A stretch of 64,000 nt of DNA from Bog-756 sp963701325 (GCA_963701325.1 OY969604.1:930001-994000); one strand, 5' to 3'. Shown: positions 43,889 through 52,505, numbered from the stretch's first letter. The notes: generated by a model not told the origin, from the letters alone. Made by a program: numbers and translations.

Positions 43889-44943
43889 GCCGGGGTCCGC
43901 TCCCGTGGGCTCCGTCCCCGCGTCGGCGGCTCGGATGGAGCGTCCTCGGACCGGCTGCCGGCGATCACGCGGAACCGCCTTCGGTAGGCGTCCGGAGCGA
44001 CCAGCAGACGGCGTCGGAAGACGCGGCGCAAGGTCTCGGCAGTACCGAAGCCGCACCGGGCGGCGACCACCTCGAGGGTGTCGGTCGTCGTCTCGAGCTC
44101 ATGACGGGCCGCCTCGAGCCGTACCCCCTCGACGAACCGCCCGGGTGTCTCACCGATCTCGTCGACGAACACCCGGGAGAAGTGGCGCACGCTCATGCCG
44201 GCCCCGGCTGCCAGCACGGGAAGGCGATGGTCACCGGCTGGTGAGGACTCGACCAGGGTCTGGACCGCGCGGACGGTCGAGCGCTCTGCGCGGGGTACCC
44301 ACACCGGGGAGGCGAACTGGGTCTGGCCACCAGGTCGGTGGACCAGCATGACCAACCACCGCGCCACGGTCTGGGCCACGTCGACGCCCAGGTCGTCCTC
44401 GACCAGCGCGAGGGCGAGATCGATCCCGGCGGTGACCCCGGCGCTCGTCCAGATCCGCCCGTCGCGCACATAGAGGGGGTCCGGGTCTACCTGCACCGAC
44501 GGATACTCGTCGGCGAGCCGCGCCGCACGGGCCCAGTGGGTGGTGGCGCGCCGCCCGTCGAGCAGGCCGGCTTCGGCGGCCAGGAATGCGCCCGTGCACA
44601 CGCCCGCGATGCGTCGACAGCGCGGGGCGATGGCGCGGATCCACGAGATCAGCGCCTCGTCACGGCGGGCGTGGCGGGCGCCGTCACCGCCCGGGAGGAC
44701 CAGGGTGTCGAGGCGGGTGGTTGCCGCAGGAAGCGGCGCCGTCGTCAGGGTGAGCCCGCTGCTGGTCGTCACGGTCGGCCCGGTGTTCGAGACCAGTATG
44801 ACGTCGTAGCCCCTGGGCCGGCCCAGCTCGGTGGCCACCCGGTCGGCGCCGTGGAACACCTCGAGCGGGCCCACCACGTCGAGCGACTGGATGCCGGGGA
44901 AAGCAACGATCACCACACGTCGTCGGCGCCCGATCGTGGTCAT
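43885..44943 (-). CDS. GlxA-family AraC-type transcriptional regulator
   Basis: 352 residues from ATG at 44943. N-terminal DJ-1-like sensor domain (about 8-195: FPGIQSLDVVGPLEVFHGAD, LVLPGGDGARHA, RRIAGVCTGAFLAAEAGLL) and C-terminal AraC DNA-binding pair of helix-turn-helices (about 240-335: LAAGAGMSVRHFSRVFVDE, VVAARCGFGTAETLRRVFRR). Typical activator of a linked catabolic or defence gene; the four-base overlap with the stand-alone DJ-1 gene identifies that as the likely target partner. The intergenic region upstream is 107 bases, in front of the divergent side of the glyoxalase. Confidence 0.88.
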   Translation of the reverse strand: MTTIGRRRRVVIVAFPGIQSLDVVGPLEVFHGADRVATELGRPRGYDVILVSNTGPTVTTSSGLTLTTAPLPAATTRLDTLVLPGGDGARHARRDEALISWIRAIAPRCRRIAGVCTGAFLAAEAGLLDGRRATTHWARAARLADEYPSVQVDPDPLYVRDGRIWTSAGVTAGIDLALALVEDDLGVDVAQTVARWLVMLVHRPGGQTQFASPVWVPRAERSTVRAVQTLVESSPAGDHRLPVLAAGAGMSVRHFSRVFVDEIGETPGRFVEGVRLEAARHELETTTDTLEVVAARCGFGTAETLRRVFRRRLLVAPDAYRRRFRVIAGSRSEDAPSEPPTRGRSPRERTPA

Positions 44944-45050
44944 CGTCCGATCTCCATGGGCCCAGCGTGCAGCACCACGGCTGTGGCGTCAATGTCGTGT
45001 TCCCCACGAATTCGGCCATATGCCGGGAAGACCGGCGGTCCCGGAGAGGG

Positions 45051-45431
45051 TCAGGCCGGTGGCCCGAGCTGCTCCATGAATTCGAGGCGGATCCCACCTG
45101 GAGCCGAGACGAACGCGATGCGACGCCGGCCGAACGACCCCTCGACGATCGCTGGACCCCAGAGGACCTCGTGGCCCTCGAGCTCCGCGTCGAGGTCGTC
45201 GGTGAACAGTGCGGGGTGGAGGAACCCCTCCGGGGGCAGTGCGACCGCGTCCTCGTAGATGGCGCGGGTGAACAACGTGATCATCAGCGGCCCGAGGTAG
45301 ACGTCGGCACGCTCCCCGTTCGCCCAGTGCATCCGGTCTCGCACCTCGAATCCGGCCCCCTCGTAGAACGCGCACGCGGCGTCGAGGTCGGCCACCTTCA
45401 CCGCCAGATTGGCCAGGCCGGTCACTCCCAC
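45051..45431 (-). CDS. Glyoxalase/VOC-family protein
   Basis: 126 residues, one complete VOC domain in two beta-alpha-beta3 halves: NLAVKVADLDAACAFYEGAGFEV at the start and AFVSAPGGIRLEFMEQ at the end, the last with the Glu that usually binds metal. The first half has Asn where the metal-binding His often lies. These proteins may be isomerases, dioxygenases or binding proteins. It is co-directional with the monooxygenase gene upstream and separated from it by 36 bases, so it may belong to the monooxygenase-SDR transcript. Confidence 0.8.
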   Translation of the reverse strand: MGVTGLANLAVKVADLDAACAFYEGAGFEVRDRMHWANGERADVYLGPLMITLFTRAIYEDAVALPPEGFLHPALFTDDLDAELEGHEVLWGPAIVEGSFGRRRIAFVSAPGGIRLEFMEQLGPPA

Positions 45432-45467
45432 GTGCGTCTCCCGTCGTCGACCACGGATGGAGCGAGC

Positions 45468-47024
45468 CTACTTGTCCGATCGGGCCTCGGACCCGGGCCC
45501 GGTTGACGACGGCCGTCGTCGGTACCGGTAGCGCCAGCGGTCGAAGACCCGGGTCCGCATCCAGTAGCGACTGCCCTTCATCGGCAATTGGGTCACCAGC
45601 TTTCCGCTCGGCGCCCGGAAGTAGTTCGTACATCCGGCTGTCCAGACCGTTCCCTCGAGCGCGGCCTGGACCCGCCGGTTGTACCGGGCGGACACCGATT
45701 CGCGGACTTCGACCGAGCCGCCCCGTCGCCTGGTGATGGAGCGGAGTGCACCCATGATGTAGTGGACCTGGGCTTCGTGGATGAACATGACCGACGTCGT
45801 GCCGTTGGTGTTCGGGCCGTAGAGCAGGAACAGGTTGGGGAAGCCGGGCACCGTGACACCGAGATAGGCCTCGGCGCCGTCACGCCACCGGTCGTGCAGG
45901 CGCTGACCCCCCCGTCCGTGGATCTCGACCGAGCGGAGGTACTCGTTCGCCCGGAACCCGGTCCCGAAGATGATGGTGTCGACGAGATGTTCCTCTCCGT
46001 CGACGGTCCGGATGCCCCGCTCGGTGACCTCGAGAATCGGCTCGGTCACCAGTCTCACGTCGGGCCTGATCAGGGTGGGGTACCACTCGCGCGACATGAG
46101 CGGACGTTTGCAGCCGACCGGGTAGTCCGGCGTCAGGGCGGCCCGGAGTTCGGGATCCTCGATCTTGCGCTCGAGGTAGGACTGGGCCAACGCGGTCTGG
46201 AGCCTGATGCCCTCGGATGCCGCCCCGAATTCCGCGCGCTCGTAGGTCCACCAGATCTTGGCACGTTGCCAGCGCAGGGCGAACGGCACCCGGGCGAACC
46301 GGCGATGCTGCTCGGCCGTATAGGGCCCCTCGATCCGCGGCGAGATCCAGATCGGGGTGCGCTGGAACACGGTGAGATGGGCGGTCTCAGGGGCGATCGC
46401 GGGCACGTACTGGACCGCGCTCGCTCCGGTCCCGATCGACGCCACCCGCTCGCCGGTCAGCGACGTCGAGTAGTCCCAGCGGGACGAGTGGAACGCCCTC
46501 CCCCGGAACCGTTCGGCACCGGGGAGATCGGGCACCGACGGGATGTTGAGCATTCCCAGCCCGCTCACCAGCACGTCGGCACGAACGGTCACGCCCGAGT
46601 CCGCGGTGAGCAACCACTGCTGTTCGTGCTCGCACCAGCGTGCCTCGCGAATGGCCGTCCCGGTCCGCACGTGGGACCGGACGCCGAACTGGTCGGCGCA
46701 CCGCTCGAGGTACGAGAGGATCTCCGGCTGGGTCGCGTAGGTCCGGCTCCACCACGGGTTGGGGGCGAACGAGAAGGAGTAGAAGTGCGACGGGACGTCG
46801 CAGGCCGCACCCGGATAGGTGTTGTCGCGCCAGGTACCGCCCACGCCGTCGGACTGCTCGTAGATCGTGTAGTCGTACCCGGCACGGGTGAGCGCGGCTC
46901 CCATGGCGATCCCCCCCGCCCCGGCACCGAGGACGGCCACCGTCGGACGCCACCGAGTGGGTCCGGCCTCTTGGGTGCGACCGGACCGGTCCGACCGGTC
47001 GATCGGTGTCGACGCAGTGGTCAC
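45468..47024 (-). CDS. Flavin-containing (Baeyer-Villiger type) monooxygenase
   Basis: 518 residues from ATG at 47024, overlapping the SDR stop by four bases. Two Rossmann motifs, VAVLGAGAGGIAMGAAL (FAD) and VASIGTGASAVQYV (NADPH), flank the Baeyer-Villiger signature FRGRAFHSSRWDY (FxGxxxHxxxW). Also GGTWRDNTYPGAACDVPSH and the C-terminal LYGPNTNGTTSVMFIHEAQ. Such enzymes insert oxygen next to a ketone, giving esters or lactones, using NADPH and oxygen. The overlapping SDR could supply the ketone from an alcohol. Substrate unknown; steroid, cyclic ketone and long-chain ketone substrates are all known in the family. Confidence 0.92.
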   Translation of the reverse strand: MTTASTPIDRSDRSGRTQEAGPTRWRPTVAVLGAGAGGIAMGAALTRAGYDYTIYEQSDGVGGTWRDNTYPGAACDVPSHFYSFSFAPNPWWSRTYATQPEILSYLERCADQFGVRSHVRTGTAIREARWCEHEQQWLLTADSGVTVRADVLVSGLGMLNIPSVPDLPGAERFRGRAFHSSRWDYSTSLTGERVASIGTGASAVQYVPAIAPETAHLTVFQRTPIWISPRIEGPYTAEQHRRFARVPFALRWQRAKIWWTYERAEFGAASEGIRLQTALAQSYLERKIEDPELRAALTPDYPVGCKRPLMSREWYPTLIRPDVRLVTEPILEVTERGIRTVDGEEHLVDTIIFGTGFRANEYLRSVEIHGRGGQRLHDRWRDGAEAYLGVTVPGFPNLFLLYGPNTNGTTSVMFIHEAQVHYIMGALRSITRRRGGSVEVRESVSARYNRRVQAALEGTVWTAGCTNYFRAPSGKLVTQLPMKGSRYWMRTRVFDRWRYRYRRRPSSTGPGSEARSDK

Positions 47025-47797
47025 GGACCATCACCCGTGCCGGTCGCCCTCCCGGGCGTGGACACGTCGTCGCCGAACGAGTCGATGGGGCTGTGCAGGG
47101 AGAGTCCACCGTCGCAGGTCAGGATCTCGCCGGTGACCCAGGACATGGCGTGCAGCGCATCGATCGCCTCGGCGATGTCCGCTGGCATGCCGAGACGACC
47201 GAGAGCGGTCCGCCGGCCCACCGAGGCGAGCCAGCCTGCGTCGACCGGTGCCTTCCCGAGCATCGGCGTCCGGGTCACCCCGGGGCTCACCGCATTCACG
47301 CGGATCCCGTGTGGCGCCCACTCCACCGCGGCCACCCGGACGACCATGTCCAGCGCCGCCTTCGATGCGCAGTAGGCGCCCATGCCGCGATCGACCACCC
47401 GTCCGCTGATGCTCGAGGTCACGACGATGGACCCACCCTTGGACCGGGCGACCATGGCGTCGACGAGCGCACGCATGACCAGCAGCGGGCCCTTCGTGTT
47501 GACCGAGAGCACCCGGTCCCATTCGTCGGTGGTGATCGTCCTGAGGTAGCCGGCGTGCCCGATCCCGGCGGTCACCGTCACGTGACACGGCAGGCCGAAT
47601 CGAGCAAGGGTCTCCTCCACCGCTTCGATCACCAGGTCGGCGTCGGAGATGTCGCAGACGACGTCCGGGTCGTCCTTGATGTCCCAGGTCACCACCGGCA
47701 CACCCTGGTCCCGGTACCGGGCGGCGAGTGCGGCACCGATTCCCGAGGTCCCGCCCACCACGAGTGCGGGACGCTCCCGTTCCAGGGGGCTCAGCAC
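47021..47797 (-). CDS. Short-chain dehydrogenase/reductase
   Basis: 258 residues from GTG at 47797; up to three further in-frame GTG codons sit at nine-base intervals upstream (47806, 47815, 47824). Rossmann motif LVVGGTSGIGAALAARY, NVAG-like DxD ... WDIKDDPDVVCDISD, VTAGIGHAGY, catalytic Ser in VVTSSISGRVV and YCASK (YxxxK) in GAYCASKAALDMV. NAD is the more likely cofactor (Asp at the end of the second strand). It overlaps the monooxygenase gene (ATGA), so the two products probably act in sequence on an alcohol and its ketone. Confidence 0.9.
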   Translation of the reverse strand: MLSPLERERPALVVGGTSGIGAALAARYRDQGVPVVTWDIKDDPDVVCDISDADLVIEAVEETLARFGLPCHVTVTAGIGHAGYLRTITTDEWDRVLSVNTKGPLLVMRALVDAMVARSKGGSIVVTSSISGRVVDRGMGAYCASKAALDMVVRVAAVEWAPHGIRVNAVSPGVTRTPMLGKAPVDAGWLASVGRRTALGRLGMPADIAEAIDALHAMSWVTGEILTCDGGLSLHSPIDSFGDDVSTPGRATGTGDGP

Positions 47798-47824
47798 GTT
47801 CGCCACGTTCGCCACGTTCGCCAC
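47795..47824. repeat. Nine-base tandem repeat over the SDR start
   Basis: cacgttcgc occurs three times head to tail (47795-47821) and is followed by another cac. On the minus strand each copy supplies an in-frame GTG followed by Ala-Asn or Leu-Ser, so slippage would add or remove three residues without shifting the frame. The remainder of the interval to the OsmC gene (47825-48145, about 320 bases) contains no gene I can support. Confidence 0.7.
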
Positions 47825-48145
47825 GACGGAGTGCGTCCCTGCGCACGCCGACCGGGCGAGAGCCGTGGGAACTCCGCCTGCGGGTGGGCCACACTCTCGG
47901 TTGTCGCAGCCTCGTCCTGATGCATCGCTCCTCGACCCAGGCGTTGAGTGGTGGGTCAACCGTAGCCCCGGTGACCCGGGGCCGACCGGGACGGCTCTGG
48001 CAGCGGCGCCGTACCGCCGTCTCCTGTGTGTCGACCGTCTCGTCCACGGCGATGGGGACGCTTCGCCCCGAGCGGACCCCACTCCGGCCCTCATCAGTTT
48101 CGTCCGGCTGAGGGCCGTCCCTCGATCCGCTTGTACCCTCTCCCC

Positions 48146-48631
48146 ATGGTGCGGGCAGACCGAGAACCGAGCGTCCACCGCTACACGGTCGGCTGCCGCT
48201 GGTCCGGTTCGACCGGCAACGGCTACCTGACGTACGACCGTGGGCACGAAGCCGTCGTGTCGCCCCACGCGTCGGTCCTTCGCCTCTCTGCAGACCCCGC
48301 CTTTCAGGGCGACGCACGGCTGCTCAATCCGGAGCAGTTGCTCGTGACCGCGGTCGTCTCGTGCCAGCTCTTGAGTTTTCTCGCGGTCGCCGCCCGTGCC
48401 CGGGTGGAGGTCTGTGCATACGAGGACAGCGGCGAGGGGGAGATGCCCGAGGACCAGCCACCGGTTCGATTGACCGTGATCACCCTCCACCCGAGGATCC
48501 GGGTGGCTCCAGGCACGAGCGAGGCGCGGGTCCTGCACCTCGTCGAGGTCGCCCACCGGGAGTGCTTCGTCGCCAACTCCCTGAATACGGAGATCCGGAT
48601 CGAGCCCACCGTGCTGGTCGACCCGAGATGA
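48146..48631 (+). CDS. OsmC family protein
   Basis: 161 residues from ATG at 48146. OsmC/Ohr fold: LNPEQLLVTAVVSCQLLSFLAVA carries the first redox cysteine on the long central helix (position near 77), and HRECFVANSLNTEI carries the second near 144. These two cysteines form the peroxidatic pair in the family, which reduces organic hydroperoxides with lipoyl or other thiols. The 'PEQLLVTAVVSCQLLSFL' form is of the OsmC-like rather than the Ohr type. It lies 87 bases before a NUDIX gene in the same direction. Confidence 0.85.
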   Translation: MVRADREPSVHRYTVGCRWSGSTGNGYLTYDRGHEAVVSPHASVLRLSADPAFQGDARLLNPEQLLVTAVVSCQLLSFLAVAARARVEVCAYEDSGEGEMPEDQPPVRLTVITLHPRIRVAPGTSEARVLHLVEVAHRECFVANSLNTEIRIEPTVLVDPR

Positions 48632-48718
48632 CCCGGTTCATCGGGCCGACACCGCTCCCCCACCATCCAGGCATTCGTCCGCGATTGCCGTGATGCGGCG
48701 ACGGCTAGCCTCGACCGG

Positions 48719-49192
48719 ATGGCCATCTCGCCCCACATCAGGCGACTGCGCGAGTTGGTGGGCCACGAGCTGCTGGTGCTCCCGTCCGTGGCGGCCGTAC
48801 CGCGGGACGAGACCGGGCGCATCCTCCTGGTGCGGATCGCCGATACCGGTCAATGGGCGACAATCGGCGGAGCGGTCGAACCGGACGAGTCGCCCGAGGA
48901 GGCAGCACGCAGGGAGGCCGAGGAGGAGGCGGGTGTGACGCTGAGCCTCGGTCAGATCCTTGCAGTGGTCGGGGGTCCCGAGTACCGGCTCACCTACCCG
49001 AACGGTGATCAGACCTCCTATGTCGCAACCGTCTTCGATGCGACGGTGGTCGGGGGCACGCCGCATCCGGACGGCGACGAGACGAGTGAGGTCGGATGGT
49101 GGCACCCGGATCGACTTCCCCGTGACGAGATGAACACGCTCACCCGGGCCCTCCTCCGGGATGCGGGTGTCTCCCCGGGCGGGAGATCCTGA
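48719..49192 (+). CDS. NUDIX hydrolase
   Basis: 157 residues from ATG at 48719. The Nudix box is complete: GGAVEPDESPEEAARREAEEEAGV fits Gx5Ex7REUxEExGU, with the last three glutamates available for metal. Other family features are VPRDETGRILLVRIADTGQWATIGG before the box and VGWWHPDRLP after it. Members cleave nucleoside diphosphates linked to another group, such as NDP-sugars, ADP-ribose or oxidised nucleotides; the substrate cannot be told from the sequence. Followed 48 bases later by the thioesterase-like gene. Confidence 0.9.
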   Translation: MAISPHIRRLRELVGHELLVLPSVAAVPRDETGRILLVRIADTGQWATIGGAVEPDESPEEAARREAEEEAGVTLSLGQILAVVGGPEYRLTYPNGDQTSYVATVFDATVVGGTPHPDGDETSEVGWWHPDRLPRDEMNTLTRALLRDAGVSPGGRS

Positions 49193-49240
49193 TGAAGGCC
49201 GACGAATGAGCATGTCACCGGAGAAGGAGCGAGGCCGCCG

Positions 49241-50089
49241 ATGAAGGACATCCGGGACCTCAAGGGGGACAGAGAGGCCTACGCTGCCGAGCTGGAGCGC
49301 CGCTGGACAGGCTTGTTGAGCTATCGGTACATCGGACGGCGCCACGGATCGCTGGATGCAGGCGTCGAAGGCGACAGCACCGTCACCGTGCGCCATGACT
49401 TCCGGAACTCGACCGGCGGGCTGATGGTTGCGCCGATCGCCATCAGCTCACCGGAGGGCGGCGGACGCTCAGACCTGGAGGCAGTGCCCAACCCGGTAAT
49501 CCACAGCGCGTGCATCCTCGATCCAGGCTACGACGTGACGTGCATCGAGGTCCGGTCGGAGACGCTGAAGGTCGGACGCCGGATGGGCTTCACCCGGTCG
49601 CGCATCGTCGATGCCGACAGACCCGACCGGGTGATCGCCTTCACCGAGGGTCAGGGCATCAGCATCGGCGAGGTGCCCGATGGGTTGGAGAAGATGCCCG
49701 CGAACCCCATCGAGGTCGTCGATTCGCCGGACCTGCCACCCCTCTGGAAGGTATTCGGGGCGATCCGGCGACCGGACGGTCACTGGATGCTTCCCGAACT
49801 CTCTGTCGAGTTCGCGTCCCCAGACGCTGCGCTGCACATCGGGCCGCAGCACGTCGTGCTCGAGGCAGCAGCCATGGACCTCGCGGCCGACCTCGTCGGC
49901 ACGGATCGGCTCCAGCTACGAACCTGGCACGTCATGTTCCTCGCCCGGGGCAAGACCGGGCCCTTCCGCGTCGAGGGCGAAGCCGTCCGTGGAGCCGGTG
50001 GCGAGGTCGGCGTACAGCTGCTGATGGTCGATGAAGGCGCGAACAGGACCGTGACATCGGGGATGGCGGTCTTCAGCGTCGTCGAGTGA
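49241..50089 (+). CDS. Hypothetical protein, probable double-hotdog thioesterase-like fold
   Basis: 282 residues from ATG at 49241, with GGAG-rich AGAAGGAGCGAGG upstream. No catalytic signature is certain, but each half looks like a hotdog domain: a buried helix with VRHDFRNSTGGLMVAPIAI and VIHSACILDPG, then strand pairs such as CIEVRSETLKVGRRMGFTRSRIVDAD (first 20 decisive); the second half repeats the idea with LHIGPQHVVLEAAAMDLAAD and RTWHVMFLARGKTGPFRVEG. This is the layout of PaaI/acyl-CoA thioesterase relatives. The assignment is by pattern only; the neighbours (NUDIX, glyoxalase) do not help. Confidence 0.55.
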   Translation: MKDIRDLKGDREAYAAELERRWTGLLSYRYIGRRHGSLDAGVEGDSTVTVRHDFRNSTGGLMVAPIAISSPEGGGRSDLEAVPNPVIHSACILDPGYDVTCIEVRSETLKVGRRMGFTRSRIVDADRPDRVIAFTEGQGISIGEVPDGLEKMPANPIEVVDSPDLPPLWKVFGAIRRPDGHWMLPELSVEFASPDAALHIGPQHVVLEAAAMDLAADLVGTDRLQLRTWHVMFLARGKTGPFRVEGEAVRGAGGEVGVQLLMVDEGANRTVTSGMAVFSVVE

Positions 50090-50111
50090 GATATCTCGTA
50101 GTATTGCGGAG

Positions 50112-50522
50112 GTGACAGTGGCCGAGGAGCCCGGACCGAACGCGCCGATCACCGGACTCTCGCATGTGCAACTCCTGGTCTCGGATCTCGCGACGAGCGC
50201 GCGGTGGTACAGCGCAGTTCTCGGTCTTGCTCCGTTTGCCGAGAACGCTGACATCGGGTACGTCGCGCTGAGACAACCCGATGCACAGTTCGTGATCGTG
50301 CTCACAAAAGGGCGGGTCCCCAGCGGTCGGTCATCACGCTCGGACGACACCGGCCTGGACCATCTCGCATTCGCCGTAGCGGACGGTGGCTCTCTGGACG
50401 GCTGGGCCGAGCACCTCGCCGAGATCGGCGTCGACCACGCAGGGGTGGTCCTGGAGAACGGTCATCCCTCGCTGCAGTTGCGCGATCCCGACGGTGTCGC
50501 CGTCGAACTCGTGGCACCCTGA
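50112..50522 (+). CDS. Glyoxalase/VOC-family protein
   Basis: 136 residues. One VOC domain: SHVQLLVSDLATSARWYSAVLGL at the start with the usual metal His, GLDHLAFAVADGGSLDGWAEHLAEIG in the middle and LQLRDPDGVAVELVAP at the end with the metal Glu. All three expected metal ligands (His, His, Glu) appear present, so it may be catalytic. Function could be glyoxalase-like, dioxygenase or antibiotic binding. It lies 22 bases after the thioesterase-like gene and 12 before the methyltransferase, so the three probably form one transcript. Confidence 0.83.
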   Translation: MTVAEEPGPNAPITGLSHVQLLVSDLATSARWYSAVLGLAPFAENADIGYVALRQPDAQFVIVLTKGRVPSGRSSRSDDTGLDHLAFAVADGGSLDGWAEHLAEIGVDHAGVVLENGHPSLQLRDPDGVAVELVAP

Positions 50523-50534
50523 GCTGCTGGGGGC

Positions 50535-51353
50535 ATGGAGCTCGAGCCGGACATCGCTGCCCACTACTCGCAGGGCGTCGAGCGGGACCGCGTGACCACC
50601 TGGGGCCGTCTGGAGGCCGAGCGGACCCGAGCACTCCTCGCCCGCTTCCTGCCGCCACCCCCCGCTGTCGTTCTCGATGTCGGCGGTGCCGAGGGTGCCT
50701 ATGCGCTGCCTCTCGCCGGCCAGGGATACACGGTCCATCTCATCGACCCACTCCCGGCACACGTCGAGGCAGCCCGAGCAGCATCTGCTGCGCAACCGTC
50801 ATCTCCGCTGGCTTCTGCGGAAGCCGGCGATGCACGTGCGATTCCGGCAGTGGACGCGTCCGCCGACGCCGTCCTGATGCTCGGACCCCTCTACCACCTC
50901 GTCGATGCGGCTGACCGTGTCAAGGCTCTCGCCGAAGCCCACCGGGTGCTCCGTCCGGGAGGCGCCCTTCTCGCTGCTGGGATCTCGCGATTTGCTTCCA
51001 CGTGGGAGGGATTGCGCACCGGCTTCATCACGCAGCCGGTCTTCGAGGCAATCGTTCTGGGAGATCTTCGTGACGGCATGCACCGGAACCCCGACGTCGA
51101 GGGGCGTCCCGAGTGGTTCACGCTCGCCTTCTTCCACACGCCCGACGGGCTACGCGACGAAGTTCGTTCAGCGGGCTTTCCGGACGCCGATGTGTACGCG
51201 GTGGAGGGACTCGGGGCCGGGGCCGATCTGGATGCCGCACTCGATGATCCGGCCACGCGCGGCGTCGTGGTCGCTGCAATCGCTCGACTCGAGCGCGAGC
51301 CGAGCCTGCTCGGAGCCAGCCCTCACCTCATGGCGATCGCGACCAAGCCGTAA
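50535..51353 (+). CDS. Class I SAM-dependent methyltransferase
   Basis: 272 residues from ATG at 50535. Motif I VVLDVGGAEGAYALPLAGQG (about 43-62), acidic loop VHLIDPLPAHV, motif II-like ADAVLMLGPLYHLVDAADRV and motif III LRPGGALLAAG. The 'LMLGPLYHL' stretch is typical of small-molecule methyltransferases of the UbiE/Methyltransf_11 kind. Substrate unknown. It follows the VOC gene by 12 bases and ends before a 244-base stretch that carries the ArsR promoter. Confidence 0.85.
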   Translation: MELEPDIAAHYSQGVERDRVTTWGRLEAERTRALLARFLPPPPAVVLDVGGAEGAYALPLAGQGYTVHLIDPLPAHVEAARAASAAQPSSPLASAEAGDARAIPAVDASADAVLMLGPLYHLVDAADRVKALAEAHRVLRPGGALLAAGISRFASTWEGLRTGFITQPVFEAIVLGDLRDGMHRNPDVEGRPEWFTLAFFHTPDGLRDEVRSAGFPDADVYAVEGLGAGADLDAALDDPATRGVVVAAIARLEREPSLLGASPHLMAIATKP

Positions 51354-51531
51354 CCGATACGGGCAAGAGACCGATCGGGTTGACCGGGCATCCGCAAGTT
51401 CGGGTTGCATTCCCAGTTGGAGCTGATCCAGAAGCTCCGGCCACTACCGGAGCCGTCCAGGGGGACGGCCTGAGTCGTCAGGGCCGGCGGCATGCCTGAA
51501 GGAGCGGGGCCGTGTCGACACGCCGGGGTAC

Positions 51532-51564
51532 TTGACTATATGTAGTTACTCTGTTAAATAACTA
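51532..51564 (+). promoter_or_regulatory. AT-rich promoter with overlapping ArsR-type operator
   Basis: TTGACT at 51532-51537 is followed after 16 bases by TTAAAT (51554-51559). Around the -10 is the dyad TAGTTA (51543-51548) and TAACTA (51559-51564), six-base arms ten bases apart. The 45-base stretch is the most AT-rich in this part of the window. It lies 34 bases upstream of the ArsR gene start and after a good Shine-Dalgarno (CAGGAG at 51581-51586). ArsR proteins usually bind such a dyad over their own promoter. The remainder of 51354-51531 holds no gene. Confidence 0.6.
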
Positions 51565-51597
51565 ACCTGTGAAGTATCTGCAGGAGCGAGCGCAACG

Positions 51598-51963
51598 ATG
51601 ACCGTGACGGCCCCCGATCGGTTCGACGTCGTCTTCGCCGCCTTGTCGGACCCGACGCGGCGCTCGATCGTGCGGCGGTTGGCCGACGGTGAGGCAACCG
51701 TGCTCGAGCTGGCGGAACCGTTCTCGATCAGTCTCCCGGCCATCTCCCGTCATCTGAAGGTCCTCGAGCGGGCGGGTCTGATCAGCCGCAGCCGAGATGG
51801 ACAACGGCGGCCATGCCAGCTGCGGCCGGAGCCTATGGTCGAGGTCGCCGCATGGGCCGAGCACACACGAGCTGCGTGGGAGCACCGTCTCGACCGGCTC
51901 GATGCGCACCTCCGGCGCACGTCTGACCGAAAAGCATCCCTAACGACATTGGAGAAGCCATGA
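51598..51963 (+). CDS. ArsR-family transcriptional regulator
   Basis: 121 residues from ATG at 51598. Winged helix-turn-helix: FAALSDPTRRSIVRRLADGE, FSISLPAISRHLKVLERAGL (recognition helix) and RSRDGQRRPCQL (wing). No CxC metal-binding motif in the recognition helix, so it is not an arsenic or cadmium sensor. This ArsR type pairs with SRPBCC/AHSA1 genes in many actinobacteria, and here its last four bases overlap the AHSA1 gene start. It most likely represses its own operon through the dyad over the promoter. Confidence 0.93.
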   Translation: MTVTAPDRFDVVFAALSDPTRRSIVRRLADGEATVLELAEPFSISLPAISRHLKVLERAGLISRSRDGQRRPCQLRPEPMVEVAAWAEHTRAAWEHRLDRLDAHLRRTSDRKASLTTLEKP

Positions 51964-52430
51964 GCGGTAGCCCCACCTGGGCTCTCGATCGTGAGATCGT
52001 CCTCGTTCGAGTTCTTGACGCCACACGCGAAGCGGTGTTCGCCGCGTGGACCGATCCGGATGCCTTCTGCCAATGGTTTGGCCCTGATGGGTTCACCTGC
52101 ACTGTCCGCGAGATGGACGTGCGTCCGGGAGGTCGAGCATCCTTCGACATGGTTTCCGGAGACGGAACCCTGTTCACGAATCGCTTCGACTACCTCGAAG
52201 TCGTTCCAGTCGAGCGGTTGGTGCTGGATCACGGGTCCGACGCCGACGATGACCCGGCACGCTTCCGAGTGACCATTGTCCTCGATGAACAAGCAGATGG
52301 GAAGACGGTGTTGACGCTGCGACAGCTCCACCCAACCGCCGAGCAGCGAGACGCAACCATCGGCTTCGGCGCTGTGGAGCTCGGTCTGCAGACGATGCAG
52401 AAGCTCGCTCGCCATCTCGGAGTTGCCTGA
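51960..52430 (+). CDS. SRPBCC/AHSA1-domain protein
   Basis: 156 residues from ATG at 51960 (ATGA overlap). AHA1-homology fold: REIVLVRVLDATREAVFAAWTDPDAFCQWFGPDGFTC at the N-terminus (first 20 diagnostic), DVRPGGRASFDM, ILDEQ and the terminal helix GLQTMQKLARHLG. Members bind hydrophobic small molecules or act as co-chaperone-like proteins. The gene is coupled to ArsR and followed 75 bases later by a DHFR-like reductase, a common trio in actinobacteria; the ligand sensed is unknown. Confidence 0.9.
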   Translation: MSGSPTWALDREIVLVRVLDATREAVFAAWTDPDAFCQWFGPDGFTCTVREMDVRPGGRASFDMVSGDGTLFTNRFDYLEVVPVERLVLDHGSDADDDPARFRVTIVLDEQADGKTVLTLRQLHPTAEQRDATIGFGAVELGLQTMQKLARHLGVA

Positions 52431-52505
52431 GTCTCGCGGCCGATGACATCTCGCCGCGGGACGGTCAACCAGTCTGACCGACCACCACCACCCAAAGGAG
52501 CCGCC

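Noticed and set aside
47825..48145. Extra gene before OsmC
   Set aside because: Open frames there lack ribosome sites and domains; region treated as intergenic.
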